Shown: positions 8,258-17,460, counted from the first letter of the stretch. The stretch: 64,000 bases of DNA from Teredinibacter haidensis (GCF_014211975.1 NZ_CP060084.1:4413001-4477000), one strand, 5' to 3'. Translations and numbers: made by a program. The notes: generated by a model not told the origin, from the sequence alone.

Positions 8258-9175
8258 CTAGGGTACTGCGTGACCTTTGGAGGCTTCCCAAATGCGGTAC
8301 CACTGCTCGCGGTTGAGCTCAATACTTTGCGCTTGCAGGGCAATTTTATAGCGCTCGATTTTGCTGGTGCCAAGTAACGGGAGTGTGGGGCAGGGTAGCC
8401 CAAGTACCCAGGCGTAAATCACCGGTTCCAGCTCGTTCAAGCCGAGTTCGTCTGCCACGATCTGCAAGGCTTGCTGGATACGCTTGCCCTTTTCGTCTTC
8501 GGGCTGCATTAGTTGGCCACCGGCCAAGCAGCTCCACAGCATGGGAGTGATCTGATTCAGCGATGCCTGCTCGAAAAACCCTTCATCCAGCGCATCTAGA
8601 TTGTACGGGGAAAACTCTACTTGATTGGTAACCAAGCCCTCTGGCGTAAAACTTTTAACGTGGGCATTGAGCAGTTCGAATTGGTGGAGGGAAAAATTGG
8701 AAACGCCAAAATACTTTACCTTGCCCGCTTGCTTAAGGGTTTGAAAGGCATCGGCGACTTCTTCTGCGTTCATCAGGTAATCGGGGCGGTGGATAAGCAG
8801 TACGTCGAGGTAGTCGGTGCCCAGATGCTGCAAGGAGGTCTCTGTGGAGGCAATAATGTGTTTTTTGCTGCTGTCGTAATGGTTGACGGCCTTGGCACCC
8901 ATAGGGCCGAAGCCCGCAGGACGAATGCCGCATTTACTGACGATTTCCATCGACTGACGCAGTTCTGGCTTGATCTTAAGTGCGCGCCCAAAAGGCTCCT
9001 CGCTGCGGTATACCATTGCATGATCAACGGTTGTGATGCCCATCTCCAGATGCTGTTCGATAAAACTGACTAATTCCTGATCGCTAATACCCCAGTATTT
9101 TAATCGCCAGTACCCGGCAATAAAGCGGGAAACTTCGGGACCTTGGGTCGACATGCGCGTGCGGGAAAGAGTCAT
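8258..9175 (-). CDS. ydhF: Aldo/keto reductase, YdhF family
   Basis: 305-residue NADPH-dependent TIM-barrel oxidoreductase. It closely follows the E. coli YdhF layout: GYWRLKYWG near the N-terminus, TTVDHAMVY holding catalytic Asp and Tyr, VSKCGI with the catalytic Lys, LLIHRPD with the catalytic His, GVSNF, and LLGTSKIERYK for cofactor binding near the end. It is soluble and the physiological substrate is unknown. It lies 18 nt upstream of recQ on the same strand, so they may share a transcript. Confidence 0.9.
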   Translation of the reverse strand: MTLSRTRMSTQGPEVSRFIAGYWRLKYWGISDQELVSFIEQHLEMGITTVDHAMVYRSEEPFGRALKIKPELRQSMEIVSKCGIRPAGFGPMGAKAVNHYDSSKKHIIASTETSLQHLGTDYLDVLLIHRPDYLMNAEEVADAFQTLKQAGKVKYFGVSNFSLHQFELLNAHVKSFTPEGLVTNQVEFSPYNLDALDEGFFEQASLNQITPMLWSCLAGGQLMQPEDEKGKRIQQALQIVADELGLNELEPVIYAWVLGLPCPTLPLLGTSKIERYKIALQAQSIELNREQWYRIWEASKGHAVP

Positions 9176-9313
9176 AGTCGTATCTCGTATGAAAATGGGC
9201 CGCCATTGTAACAGCTACGGCGTGATGTTCCTGGCCGATCTCGCGCTTGGGGTGTAAGTCGTAGGGGAGGGGGTAATGTGCCGAATGTTCGCATAGCGGC
9301 GCTTCAATAGAAG

Positions 9314-9338
9314 AAATGCCAGCAAGGCGCTGGCATTT
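9314..9338 (-). terminator. Hairpin downstream of the PEP-CTERM gene
   Basis: Perfect 10-bp stem AAATGCCAGC / GCTGGCATTT with a 5-nt loop, 31 nt past the PEP-CTERM stop. On the minus strand it is followed by a T-rich but interrupted run (TTCTTCTATT), so it is a moderate intrinsic terminator. Confidence 0.7.
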
Positions 9339-9368
9339 CGGGCTGCGTAAAGTATTTGTGGACTATTT

Positions 9369-10257
9369 TTACGCTTTTCTGCGGCGGCTCAGGCCCAGAG
9401 ATGCCAGACCAAGGCCAAGCAGAGCGAGTGTAGAAGGCTCTGGAACATCAACGGGAATATCGACATTTTCTAAACTATCGCCCATAACATAGCTATAGGT
9501 GAACGTGATGACTTCATTTGCGAGCAGATCGCCGATATCAAACGCGAGGCCGATGGTGTGATCACCATTGCCTTCGTCGGTACCGTTCAAGTAAAACTGA
9601 GGGTCAATGCTCCAATCGTCGGATACGCCAGTGTTATGAGCAACCGCGGAATCTGAGTACAGGCCGATGGTTAAACCGGTTCCCGTTCCTTCCGAGTGTA
9701 CCCAGTCTTCTGCAGCCAGGCCATTGCTTGCGTCACCGGGACCATGAACCATGAGTAATTCGATCGGGATCGGGGTCTAAAACGCGCAGAAAGCTTACAG
9801 CGGTCAAATCTGCCAACGCGGTTAGCGTTGTTGTCATCGTGATGCGCTCATCTCCATCGTTGTAGTAAGTGTCTGTTTCCAACGCGAAGAGGGCGTTGAA
9901 TGCACCCTGCCAATTAACAGATTGGTCGTAAGCGCTAATACCGGAAGTGTCGGTTATTGAGGTCATGCCGATGCTGGAAAGGTCATCGTTGTTGTTACCT
10001 AGGATGCCCGTTTCATTTGATGATACATAAAAACCTTCAAATGGGGTTCCTGGCGTTAGGTAATCATCAATAGGCCAGGATCCTGTACCGCTTGCATCGT
10101 GCACGATGCCTGGAGAAGTTGTACCACCGTAACCGAGGGTGCCGTTGTCACTCACTGCGGTGTATACATAGTCTCCTTCCATTACGACTGGAGTGGCATG
10201 CGCCGTTGCGGTAAAGGTCGCTACGACTAAAGCCGCGGCTATTTTGCATTTCAACAT
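9369..10257 (-). pseudogene. PEP-CTERM exoprotein gene interrupted by a frameshift
   Basis: Two minus-strand frames together make one PEP-CTERM protein. The upstream frame begins at the ATG at 10257 with AAGGA 6-10 nt before it, has a signal peptide (MLKCKIAAALVV...TAHA) and a secreted beta-rich domain, and stops at 9733. The downstream frame is open only below 9776 and ends with VPEPSTLALLGLGLASLGL followed by SRRRKA, the exosortase sorting signal with hydrophobic helix and basic tail. The frame change must lie within 9733-9776, near the C-rich GACCCCGATCCC. PEP-CTERM proteins are cleaved and anchored by exosortase in extracellular-matrix systems. It is either a real inactivation or a sequencing error. 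No exosortase gene is in the window. Confidence 0.8.
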
Positions 10258-10343
10258 GTTGTATTCCTTATACTGTTTGTTGTAGCTAAAAAAGAGGTGG
10301 TGAGTTGAAGGCAAGTAGTAAACCATTTCCCTGAACTGCTTGA

Positions 10344-10374
10344 TACATAAGGCTTGGCGGCCGGTAGTTGTCAA
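10344..10374 (-). promoter_or_regulatory. Possible sigma-70 promoter of the PEP-CTERM gene
   Basis: On the minus strand a perfect TTGACA (10374-10369) is followed after 18-19 bp by TTATGT/TATGTA, about 90 nt upstream of the start codon. The -10 is only moderate. Confidence 0.35.
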
Positions 10375-10845
10375 TTTTTACGACGTTATGGACCTTGTTT
10401 TTGTGCCGTGGGTTTGGGAGAGGTAATTCTAATGTTAAAGCAAAATGAGGAGGTCTTTCATTACCCTAATAAAGCCCAAGCAACGTCGAGTGGTCTCTGA
10501 CAATATCTCGTGAGTCGCCCTCGCCTTGTCAGCGTGAATGTCTAACGTTCAGAGACGGTTGGCCTCGCTAGTTTGTTGACGTGGCGACAGCGGGTAGCGT
10601 TTAACGCAAGCGAATGTATGCTATGGCGAAGAAGAAAAATACACTTTTCAGGTTTTTACCGTTATTTAAGTTGCGAAAAACGTTGGCAAAAATATTGCTC
10701 GTAAATGAATGTCGTAAATCGAGACGACATCTTTATTGTTTTGTGGTCCATATTTTTGATTTTTAGCGCATACTGCTCAACACTCAGTAGTGTGATTAAT
10801 TGGTGCTAGAGTTTAGCCATTCTTTTCGATCAAGGAGCTTTTGGT
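10375..10845. other. Intergenic region between PEP-CTERM and CBM48 genes
   Basis: 470 bp with no supportable gene. The right end holds a good ribosome site, AAGGAG at 10832-10837, for the CBM48 gene and an AT-rich stretch (10620-10800) where its promoter should lie. No clear hexamers or RNA structure were recognised. Confidence 0.5.
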
Positions 10846-11151
10846 ATGAGTTTGAACAAGCGTTATTTAAAGTCTAAGCCCGTGTGTAAAGTAAAATTTA
10901 TCGCGCCAGATCCACTTGTCGTAGACGCCAAAAAGGTCTATCTGGCAGGGGAATTTAACGGTTGGGACTATTCAACCACGCCTCTACGTAAACAAAAAGA
11001 TGGTTCCTATGCGACGACTTTAGATTTGGAGACAGGGCAGGAATACGAGTATCGCTACGTCCTTGATGGCGAGCAATGGGAAAATGATTACGATGCGGAT
11101 AAATACGTGCCCAACAGCTGTGGTGCGGATAATTCGGTTGTTGTGGTTTAA
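10846..11151 (+). CDS. Stand-alone CBM48 / glycogen-binding domain protein
   Basis: 101 residues that consist almost only of one E-set carbohydrate-binding module of family 48 (isoamylase N-terminal/AMPK-beta type). It has VKFIAPDPLVVDAKKVYLAG, then the GEFNGWD tryptophan site, LRKQKDGSYATTLDLETG, and the YEYRYVLDGEQWENDYDAD strand pair, with a valine-rich C-terminal strand. No catalytic domain, signal peptide or membrane segment is present. Such short proteins probably bind glycogen or maltodextrin in the cytosol as adaptors. This is inferred from the fold, not from context: no glycogen gene is nearby. The start has a strong AAGGAG 8 nt upstream. Confidence 0.85.
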   Translation: MSLNKRYLKSKPVCKVKFIAPDPLVVDAKKVYLAGEFNGWDYSTTPLRKQKDGSYATTLDLETGQEYEYRYVLDGEQWENDYDADKYVPNSCGADNSVVVV

Positions 11152-11263
11152 AGCCTATTGTTTGCATTAACGCCCTGAATTAAGTCGCGCGTTTCAAATT
11201 AGCACTCGATAAGTGCAATCAAATTATAAATTGAATTTTCTCAACGCGTGTCATGAGCTGTTG

Positions 11264-11297
11264 AAGTAACCTGCCTGCTTTGAGGGGGAGGTTACTT
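11264..11297. terminator. Inverted repeat, possible CBM48 transcript end
   Basis: Perfect 9-bp arms AAGTAACCT / AGGTTACTT (11264-11272 with 11289-11297) around 16 nt, 110 nt past the CBM48 stop. There is no T run directly after it, so it is only a candidate terminator or RNA structure. The rest of 11152-11518 shows only short GC-rich inverted repeats around 11330-11410 and no gene. Confidence 0.4.
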
Positions 11298-11518
11298 AAG
11301 AAAACCCTGATTAAGTTTAATGTTATTTTGGCCTCTGGGCCTTCCTTGTCTCCGCACTGTCTCTTTTTGAACAATTGGGCGAGGAAGCCCCGAAGGGCGA
11401 GCCCAAAACACCCTTTTTTACGTTGCACGTCTTTGCTAAGGGCTAAGGTGTGCGCCTTGCCAATAAACGTTTTGGTTCAGGCAGAGCAGACCTGGATTTG
11501 ATTGGGTTTGCCTGATCG

Positions 11519-12004
11519 CTAGTGATGATGCCCGCCCTCACCATGGGCATGTTTGTGGGTTATTTCTTCGTCTGTTGCCGGGCGGATACTGATAATTTCG
11601 ACATCGAAAGCTAAGGTTTTACCGGCAAATGGATGGTTTGTATCGATCGTTACCATCTTTAAGCCGGTTTTAATTACGCTCGCATTAATAACACCTTTTT
11701 CGGTATTAACCTTCACGATCATACCTGGTAGCAGGCGTTTGTACTTTCCCGCTAAATGCTTAATGGGTACCTTTTGCGAGGCGTTTTCGCGGCGCGGGCC
11801 GTAGGCCTGCTCGGGCGGCAGGGTGATGGACTTCTTCTCGCCGACTGCGAGCCCGGCCATGCCTTCTTCCAGCCCTGCGAGTATATTGCCATGCCCGTGG
11901 AGATAGGCCATGGGGACAGAATCGCGGTTGTTTTCCAGCTCTTCTCCACCGGCTTCGCTGAGGCTGTAGTGAAAGCTGACAACCGTATTTTCGGTAACGT
12001 GCAT
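11519..12004 (-). CDS. slyD: FKBP-type peptidyl-prolyl isomerase, SlyD family
   Basis: 161-residue cytosolic prolyl isomerase and chaperone. The FKBP core (TVVSFHYSL ... GLEEGMAGLAVGEKKSITLPPEQAYG) is interrupted by the insert-in-flap chaperone domain and resumes at NHPFAGKTLAFDVEII. The C-terminus is a short histidine-rich tail (HKHAHGEGGHHH) that can bind nickel or zinc, shorter than the cysteine/histidine tail of E. coli SlyD (196 residues). The family includes E. coli FkpB-like and Pseudomonas SlyD-like proteins, so the exact orthologue is not certain. Single gene, minus strand. Confidence 0.88.
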   Translation of the reverse strand: MHVTENTVVSFHYSLSEAGGEELENNRDSVPMAYLHGHGNILAGLEEGMAGLAVGEKKSITLPPEQAYGPRRENASQKVPIKHLAGKYKRLLPGMIVKVNTEKGVINASVIKTGLKMVTIDTNHPFAGKTLAFDVEIISIRPATDEEITHKHAHGEGGHHH

Positions 12005-12050
12005 ATGAATAACTCTCGATCAAAAAAGGCGATTATACCGTTAATAAATA

Positions 12051-12284
12051 TTACTGCGGGGCTGAGTTTTCGAATGTTGATATATACAAGCGCTCAACCT
12101 TGTCTCTAGCCCATTGCGTTTTACGTAAAAACTTTAGAGACGACTTAATAGAGGGCTCACTCTTGAAACAATTGATATTGATTCGCTCAGCCAGACCTTC
12201 CCAGCCATAGCGATCCACCAATAGGGTTAAAACCTTCTCAAGTGTAACGCCGTGCAAGGGATTGTTTTTCTGCTTATCGCTCAT
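12051..12284 (-). CDS. VF530/DUF2132 family DNA-binding protein
   Basis: 77 residues, almost all family domain. The signature NPLHGVTLEKVLTLLVDRYGW is followed by the conserved PSIKSSLKFLRKTQWARDKVE. Structures of this family are helical with a DNA-binding suggestion; the physiological role is unknown. It is small, basic, without a signal, and probably cytosolic. It lies between slyD and the S4 protein gene on the same strand, with gaps of 46 and 79 nt. Confidence 0.85.
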   Translation of the reverse strand: MSDKQKNNPLHGVTLEKVLTLLVDRYGWEGLAERININCFKSEPSIKSSLKFLRKTQWARDKVERLYISTFENSAPQ

Positions 12285-12363
12285 AGAATTTAGGTCTCAC
12301 GCGTACTTTAATTTTTAGCTTGCACAACAACACCCCGATAACTGGAGCGTGTTGGCCTGATGT

Positions 12364-12576
12364 TTATTGCGGCACAATCTTTAATGTAGTGTCCATAAAT
12401 TCAATAGTGTCACCGGCAACAATTTTCTTTCGTTTTTGGGTTTCTACAACACCATTCACCAACACTTGCCCATCGTGAATTACGGTTTTTGCCTCGCCGC
12501 CGCTGGAAGCAAGCCCCTCAAATTTTAATATTTTGTAGAGTTCAACAAATTCTTTTGAAATTTTGACTTCTTTCAT
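12364..12576 (-). CDS. ybcJ: S4-domain RNA-binding protein, YbcJ type
   Basis: 70-residue protein made of one S4 RNA-binding fold. The core LASSGGEAKTVIHDGQVLVNGVVETQKRKKI is the helix-turn-strand motif that contacts RNA, followed by GDTIEF. E. coli YbcJ has the same size and layout and has been proposed to bind structured RNA. Minus strand, upstream of the VF530 gene. The adjoining 12577-12893 shows no supportable gene. Confidence 0.85.
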   Translation of the reverse strand: MKEVKISKEFVELYKILKFEGLASSGGEAKTVIHDGQVLVNGVVETQKRKKIVAGDTIEFMDTTLKIVPQ

Positions 12577-12893
12577 TGGTTGGTCATCTCGTTAACGTTA
12601 ATAAACGTACAGTGCTGAAGAACTAGGGTTTTTTGCCGTAGGGTGGCTTGGTTACTGTAAAAAAACGCCTATAAAAAATGCGTAATTATGGCTTCGATGC
12701 TTTTTGAGTTACTTGCCCTCTGCCCTAGGGGCGGGCATAAAAACACCATTGATAATAGACCATCTAGCGATTGGATAAGTGATCCCGAAGTGGCAGAAAA
12801 GAAGCCAGGCGAGATTTTACACCAATGGCCACGGATATTAAGAAATTTAAAAATGCCGAAATTAGGCCTGTGCGTAGGTAGGCGTTTTTTCTG

Positions 12894-13763
12894 CTAGGGC
12901 TGTTTTGCCTCGCTATGTTGGTTTTTAACCCGTTGCTGCCGATACCCGGAGGGGGATATACCTGCTACCTTTTTAAAACGATTTGAAAAATTGAAAACGT
13001 CTTGATAGCCAACGGTATTGGCGATTTGTACCAGCGGCCAGTTGGTATCGGTGAGTAGTTGTCGGGCGCGCTCGATGCGCAGGCTGATTAGCCGTTGCAT
13101 TGGGCTTTGTCCGTAAACCTGCTGGCAGAGCCGGTGCAGGTGCGGCGCAGAGTAGTGTATGCGGCTGGCCATATCGGCAACGGTCCAGTCTACGTGTAGC
13201 TGCTGTTGAAGCTCGTTAAACATACCTTCCAGGCGGCGGGTTTGGTCCATTTCGCTGCGGCTTTGACTGGGGCGTTTTCCCAGCGCCTGGTTTAAATACT
13301 GCTTTAGTTGTCGGATGGGAGATTTACGCATGCTGCTGCTGGGCTCGTAGTAGAGCTGGCAGAGCAGGTAGTAAATGGGGGCGGCGACAGCGCAATAGCG
13401 GATATCGCTCGGCTCGCGATTCAGGTGCTGCCATTGGTCGGCATCGTCCAGGCAAAACCAGGCGGTTGCCCAGCGATCGGAATCGAGAGAAAAGTGAAAG
13501 GGTTTGTTTTTGGGGAGAAGGGTAAGGGTGTTGGCTTCTATGGCTTGTTCGCCCGCAGGCGTAAGCAATTTACCTCTGCCTTCGGTGGTAAATAGTAAGG
13601 TGTGGTGCTCGGGTGCCTTGCGGGCAACCCAGTAGCGACCTCGCAGCTGGGATACCCCGGCAAATTCTACCGCCAGTGAGCGCAGCTCTGGGACATTATC
13701 GGTATTTAGAAAGCGTTCGTGGCACTCGGGGCCCAGTTCTAACAGGTCTTCCCACTCTTGCAC
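12894..13763 (-). CDS. AraC-family transcriptional regulator
   Basis: 289 residues. The N-terminal half is a cupin-like effector domain (about 20-150). The C-terminal third is the double helix-turn-helix: WTVADMASRIHYSAPHLHRLCQ for the first and WPLVQIANTVGYQDVFNFSNRFKK with GISPSGYRQQ for the second. The start is a GTG at 13763 with GGGAG 6-8 nt upstream. It is divergent from the MATE gene at 13910 with 146 bp between them, so it may control that transporter or itself. The effector is unknown; regulators of this layout often sense a sugar or small aromatic. Confidence 0.9.
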   Translation of the reverse strand: MQEWEDLLELGPECHERFLNTDNVPELRSLAVEFAGVSQLRGRYWVARKAPEHHTLLFTTEGRGKLLTPAGEQAIEANTLTLLPKNKPFHFSLDSDRWATAWFCLDDADQWQHLNREPSDIRYCAVAAPIYYLLCQLYYEPSSSMRKSPIRQLKQYLNQALGKRPSQSRSEMDQTRRLEGMFNELQQQLHVDWTVADMASRIHYSAPHLHRLCQQVYGQSPMQRLISLRIERARQLLTDTNWPLVQIANTVGYQDVFNFSNRFKKVAGISPSGYRQQRVKNQHSEAKQP

Positions 13764-13909
13764 GGTAACTCCCTAATGATAGTTTTGAACATGTTGTTGA
13801 TAGGTTAAAACATAGCCAGGTAGACCATTGTTCATTATAGTGTCCGCCATCTGGCAGGTGCCAGGATAGTTTTACACATTTCACATTATTTCCTACGCCG
13901 GTAGTTGTC

Positions 13910-15322
13910 ATGGCCGCAAAATCGTTTAAAAATTCTGTTCTTTCATTGCTGGGCTTCAAAAGCTCATCTGTTTTAAGCCCCAAATTCCTGTGGGGCGCTG
14001 TTGGTGCTATGGCGTTGCCCGTTGCCGCACAGATGATGCTGCAGTCCTTTCTGGGGATGGCCGATGTGCTGATGGTCGGCAGCCTCGGCCCCACGGCGTT
14101 GGCGGCGGTCGGCTTGGCTGCGAAGTTGCATTTTTTGTTGCTGGTGTTGATGGCGGGTATTGGTGCTGGCTGTAGTATTTTGGTGGCGCAATACACCGGA
14201 GCTAAAGATTTCCCCTCATGCCAGCGAACCGTTGCTCTTACCCTGATGGTGGGCACGGGGGTGATGATTCCGTTTACGCTGGCTTTTGGGTTTTTGAGTG
14301 AGGTTTGGGTTCCTCTGATTAATCCAGACCCGGAAGTAACCGCCCTAACAGCGCGTTACTTGATGATTACGGCCCCGGTGTTGCTTCTGGCGCAGATGAT
14401 TGTGATCTATGAGGCGGGGTTGCGAGCATTGGGTAATACCGGTGTGCCGCTGGTGATGGGTGCGCTGGCTGCTGGCTTGAATGTGCTGTTGAACTATCTG
14501 TTGATTTTCGGCCACTGGGGCCTTCCTGCCATGGGCGTGGAGGGCGCTGCCTGGGGTACATTAATTTCCCGTACGATTCAGTTGCTGGCAACGCTGGTTT
14601 GGCTGTACAGCTCTCGACACGGCTTTGCGCTGAGAAAGCAGCATTTTGTTGCCGCTTTTGATACGAGGGAGCTGAATAAATTCGTCGCTTTTTCTACCCC
14701 GCTGGTGATCAATCATATTATCTGGGGCGTGGGCAACGCCACCTATCATGTGCTGACGGGCTATGCGGGTACCGATGCGCTGGCGGTTATGGGTATTATT
14801 GTTCCGATCGAAAGCCTGTTTTTTTCGCTATTTGTGGGTTTGTCCAATGCCTCTACGGTGCTGATAGGTCGAGCGCTGGGTGGTTCGAGAAATGATGAAG
14901 CCTGGGCCTTGCACCGTTTTTTCGACAAGTTGACGATGGTTCTTGTGGTGACGCTCAGCGCAGTGCTGTGGTTTTCTCGCCCCTGGGTGGTGAGTATTTT
15001 TGGCGAGCTGGATGCTCGCACGGCGGCGCTGCTTTTCGATACCCTGGCGATTTTTTGTCTGCTGATTTGGGTGAAAGTATTAAATATGATCCGCATTCTC
15101 GGTGTATTGCGTGCGGGGGGGGATAATCGCTTTGTGCTTCTGACCGATTCGATTGTTATGTGGGTAATCGGCGTTCCGATATATTTTCTTGCCATTTTCT
15201 GGGTGGGCGTACCGTTTCTAACGATTTATGCACTCACTTATGTGGAAGACATTGCCAAGTTTGTTCCTGTGCGCATACGTGTTGGCCTTCGATACTGGAT
15301 GAAGAACCTGACGGTGACTTAA
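13910..15322 (+). CDS. MATE-family multidrug/cation antiporter
   Basis: 470-residue inner-membrane exporter with twelve predicted helices in two MatE repeats. Family features are the LPVAAQMMLQSFLGMADVLMVG first helices with the conserved Asp, the AAVGLAAKLHFLL segment, and the second repeat PLVINHIIWGVGNATYHVLTG with GLSNASTVLIGRALG. MATE proteins expel drugs and metabolites by H+ or Na+ antiport. The substrate cannot be told from sequence. It is divergent from an AraC regulator that may control it. Confidence 0.9.
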   Translation: MAAKSFKNSVLSLLGFKSSSVLSPKFLWGAVGAMALPVAAQMMLQSFLGMADVLMVGSLGPTALAAVGLAAKLHFLLLVLMAGIGAGCSILVAQYTGAKDFPSCQRTVALTLMVGTGVMIPFTLAFGFLSEVWVPLINPDPEVTALTARYLMITAPVLLLAQMIVIYEAGLRALGNTGVPLVMGALAAGLNVLLNYLLIFGHWGLPAMGVEGAAWGTLISRTIQLLATLVWLYSSRHGFALRKQHFVAAFDTRELNKFVAFSTPLVINHIIWGVGNATYHVLTGYAGTDALAVMGIIVPIESLFFSLFVGLSNASTVLIGRALGGSRNDEAWALHRFFDKLTMVLVVTLSAVLWFSRPWVVSIFGELDARTAALLFDTLAIFCLLIWVKVLNMIRILGVLRAGGDNRFVLLTDSIVMWVIGVPIYFLAIFWVGVPFLTIYALTYVEDIAKFVPVRIRVGLRYWMKNLTVT

Positions 15323-15324
15323 GG

Positions 15325-16263
15325 TTATTTTAGGTTGCTCTTAAAGCGTGTAATCACGGCCTGGTTTTGCTCCCGTGAGATCAAGGGGTTATCTAATATG
15401 AATATTCTGGACGATGCTTGATTGAGAGCGTTGTCGCTGTATTTAAAGTGGCGGTCGAACAATGTATTCAAGCTGCCATCGGCCAATATTCGCTCTGAGC
15501 CTGCAGTGAGCCGTTTAGCGAGCAGTGGCTGGTTTTTAGATACGCTTGGATAGAGTGGGATAGGATAAAAAATATAGAGGTCTGGAACAATGACCAGGTT
15601 TGGGTATTTTCCCAGTTGCTCTTCCATAGCTTTCTCAATTTCCAGCACGCTTAGCGGAAAGCAATCGTAACGATCGTGCTCGAGCATATCGAACAAGCTG
15701 CTGTAGTCCACCGATTCAATTACCGTGGTATTGTGGTGGCTGTAAACTTTACTGTCACTCCAGCCGCGCTGTTGTCCTATGCGCAGTTTTTTAAAGTCGT
15801 CTATATGGCGTACTTTACCAAAGCGCGGTAAAAACTCCTTTAAGGTTATGCATTTTCTCAGCCCCAGACGCTCTTTCAGGTAGGGGTAGTCCAGAAGAAA
15901 AACATTCTCTTGATTTACAAAGCTTCCTACCCACCCGGTAGAGAAATGCGCGTGAATGTTGGTGCCTCGCTCTGTCTCCAGTTTTGATCTTTGTGCACTC
16001 ATAATGCGGCGATTGAAGTTGATGCTATAAGGTGGGTAATCGCTTAGCGTTTTATCCAAAACAGAAATAATTAAATCCGATTGATACTCTCTCAGCGCCG
16101 GGCTCATGCCACCAATCCAGAATTTGATATCGGTTCGATCTGAAAGGTTTGAGCTTTGTGCGAAAAGGCTTGAGCTTAGCGTAATGGTCATGAACACTAG
16201 CCATCGTAACGCTAAAGCTGCTCTATAGTGTTGTTTAGCGTGAGTGGGGCTGTTTTTGAGCAT
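15325..16263 (-). CDS. Periplasmic solute-binding protein-like (transporter substrate-binding domain)
   Basis: 312 residues from the ATG at 16263. The frame stays open to 16353, but that would overlap the divergent gene's start region, and AGG lies 8 nt before 16263. The N-terminus has a hydrophobic signal segment (LALRWLVFMTITLSSSLFAQ). The remainder resembles the family 3 periplasmic amino-acid-binding fold: LRIGQQRGWSDSKVY, SLFDMLEHDRYDCFPLSVLEIEKAM and a C-terminal LNTLFDRHFKYSD. No permease or ATPase is adjacent, as in the lone, possibly sensory proteins of this type common in Cellvibrio/Shewanella relatives. The ligand is unknown. It is convergent with the MATE gene (gap 2 nt). Confidence 0.7.
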   Translation of the reverse strand: MLKNSPTHAKQHYRAALALRWLVFMTITLSSSLFAQSSNLSDRTDIKFWIGGMSPALREYQSDLIISVLDKTLSDYPPYSINFNRRIMSAQRSKLETERGTNIHAHFSTGWVGSFVNQENVFLLDYPYLKERLGLRKCITLKEFLPRFGKVRHIDDFKKLRIGQQRGWSDSKVYSHHNTTVIESVDYSSLFDMLEHDRYDCFPLSVLEIEKAMEEQLGKYPNLVIVPDLYIFYPIPLYPSVSKNQPLLAKRLTAGSERILADGSLNTLFDRHFKYSDNALNQASSRIFILDNPLISREQNQAVITRFKSNLK

Positions 16264-16354
16264 GAATGACCTGTGTTGAAAACGGTACCAATGCTGTTTC
16301 AGAGCAATGTTATTGTAAGTTTGGCACGTAAATGAATCTAGGCATGTATACATT

Positions 16355-17455
16355 ATGAGTTTAGACGGTCTCCATCAAAAACTTCGAATTCTTGTCGTTT
16401 CTTTGCTGTTATTGTTATGTACGTCCAACAGTTATGGCCTGGTCGTTTTGCAGTACCACCACATATCGACGCTTAGCCCAGCGGCTACCAGTATCTCTCC
16501 AGCCCTGTTTGAATCGCATCTGCGTTTTCTGGAGGAGCAAGGTTTCACGGTGCTTCCCATCGAGCGACTGTCTAGTATGCAACAAAAGACTGGTAAAGGC
16601 TGGTCTAACTTACCGGATAAAAGCATCATCATTACCTTTGATGATGGCTATCGCTCCATCTATCAGCATGCCTGGCCGCTGCTAAAGCGCAGAGGCTGGC
16701 CATTTACGGTGTTTATTAACAGCAAGCCTCACGATGAAAGCAATCCGCTTTACATGTCGTGGGAGCAGTTGCGGGAATTGGCTAAGGCGGGGGCAACGGT
16801 TGCCAACCACAGTGACAGCCACCCACATTTTATTCGTCAGCGCGAAGGTGAGTCGTCAAAACAGTGGCAGCAGCGGCGCCTGCAGGAAATAACTTTTGCC
16901 GAACAGCGTATTAAAAAGGAAATAGGCAAGAGCGTGAAAATGTTTGCCCATCCCTTTGGTGAGTACGATTCTGCCATGTTGGAAATGCTTGCTGCAGAGG
17001 GGTATCTGGGCTTTGGCCAGCAGTCCGGGCCGATGGCGGTCTCCAGCCATCCACAGGCTATTCCACGCTTTCCTTTTGGTGGTGCTTATGGCAATGCTGA
17101 AGACTTTGCTACAAAGGTTTACAGCTTGCCGTTTCCTCAGGTTAAGGCGCTAGCAAAGGATTCGTTTGGGCGTAGCCTGCCTCAACCGGAGCTGCCCAGT
17201 GGTGAGGTGCGTCCAGAGTTAACGCTCAATTCGCCTTTCTTCCGGTTTGCCGGGGTGGTTCAGTGCTTTGCTTCGGGGCAGGGGAGCATTCCTGTGGAGA
17301 AGAGGGGCTCCAGCATTATTACGCGGGCCGAACGACCATTAGCGGTTGGACGAAGCCGTTACAACTGTACTGCCCATGCGGGCCAAAGCCGCTACTACTG
17401 GTATTCGCAGCTGTTTATTCGCCGTAACACGGATGGCAGCTGGTACGCCGAATAA
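16355..17455 (+). CDS. Secreted polysaccharide deacetylase (NodB domain, CE4)
   Basis: 366 residues with a Sec signal (hydrophobic 11-25, ending SYG). The NodB homology domain holds IITFDDGY (about 92-99; Asp general base and metal Asp), the metal-binding NHSDSHPHF, and AHPFGEYD. This part resembles PgaB-type and other poly-GlcNAc or xylan deacetylases. The C-terminal 100 residues (from about 265) form an unassigned beta-rich domain with SPFFRFAG. It likely removes N- or O-acetyl groups from a polysaccharide in the periplasm or outside. It is divergent from the solute-binding protein gene. Confidence 0.85.
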   Translation: MSLDGLHQKLRILVVSLLLLLCTSNSYGLVVLQYHHISTLSPAATSISPALFESHLRFLEEQGFTVLPIERLSSMQQKTGKGWSNLPDKSIIITFDDGYRSIYQHAWPLLKRRGWPFTVFINSKPHDESNPLYMSWEQLRELAKAGATVANHSDSHPHFIRQREGESSKQWQQRRLQEITFAEQRIKKEIGKSVKMFAHPFGEYDSAMLEMLAAEGYLGFGQQSGPMAVSSHPQAIPRFPFGGAYGNAEDFATKVYSLPFPQVKALAKDSFGRSLPQPELPSGEVRPELTLNSPFFRFAGVVQCFASGQGSIPVEKRGSSIITRAERPLAVGRSRYNCTAHAGQSRYYWYSQLFIRRNTDGSWYAE

Positions 17456-17460
17456 GGGCC

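Noticed and set aside
12688..12897. Plus-strand 69-codon frame
   Set aside because: No ribosome site, no family, and composition unlike neighbours; a neighbouring 18-codon run (MATDIKKFKNAEIRPVRR) looked gene-like but is too short to support.
16264..16353. N-terminal extension of the solute-binding protein
   Set aside because: Would abut the divergent deacetylase start and puts about 30 polar residues before the signal peptide; ATG 16263 fits better.
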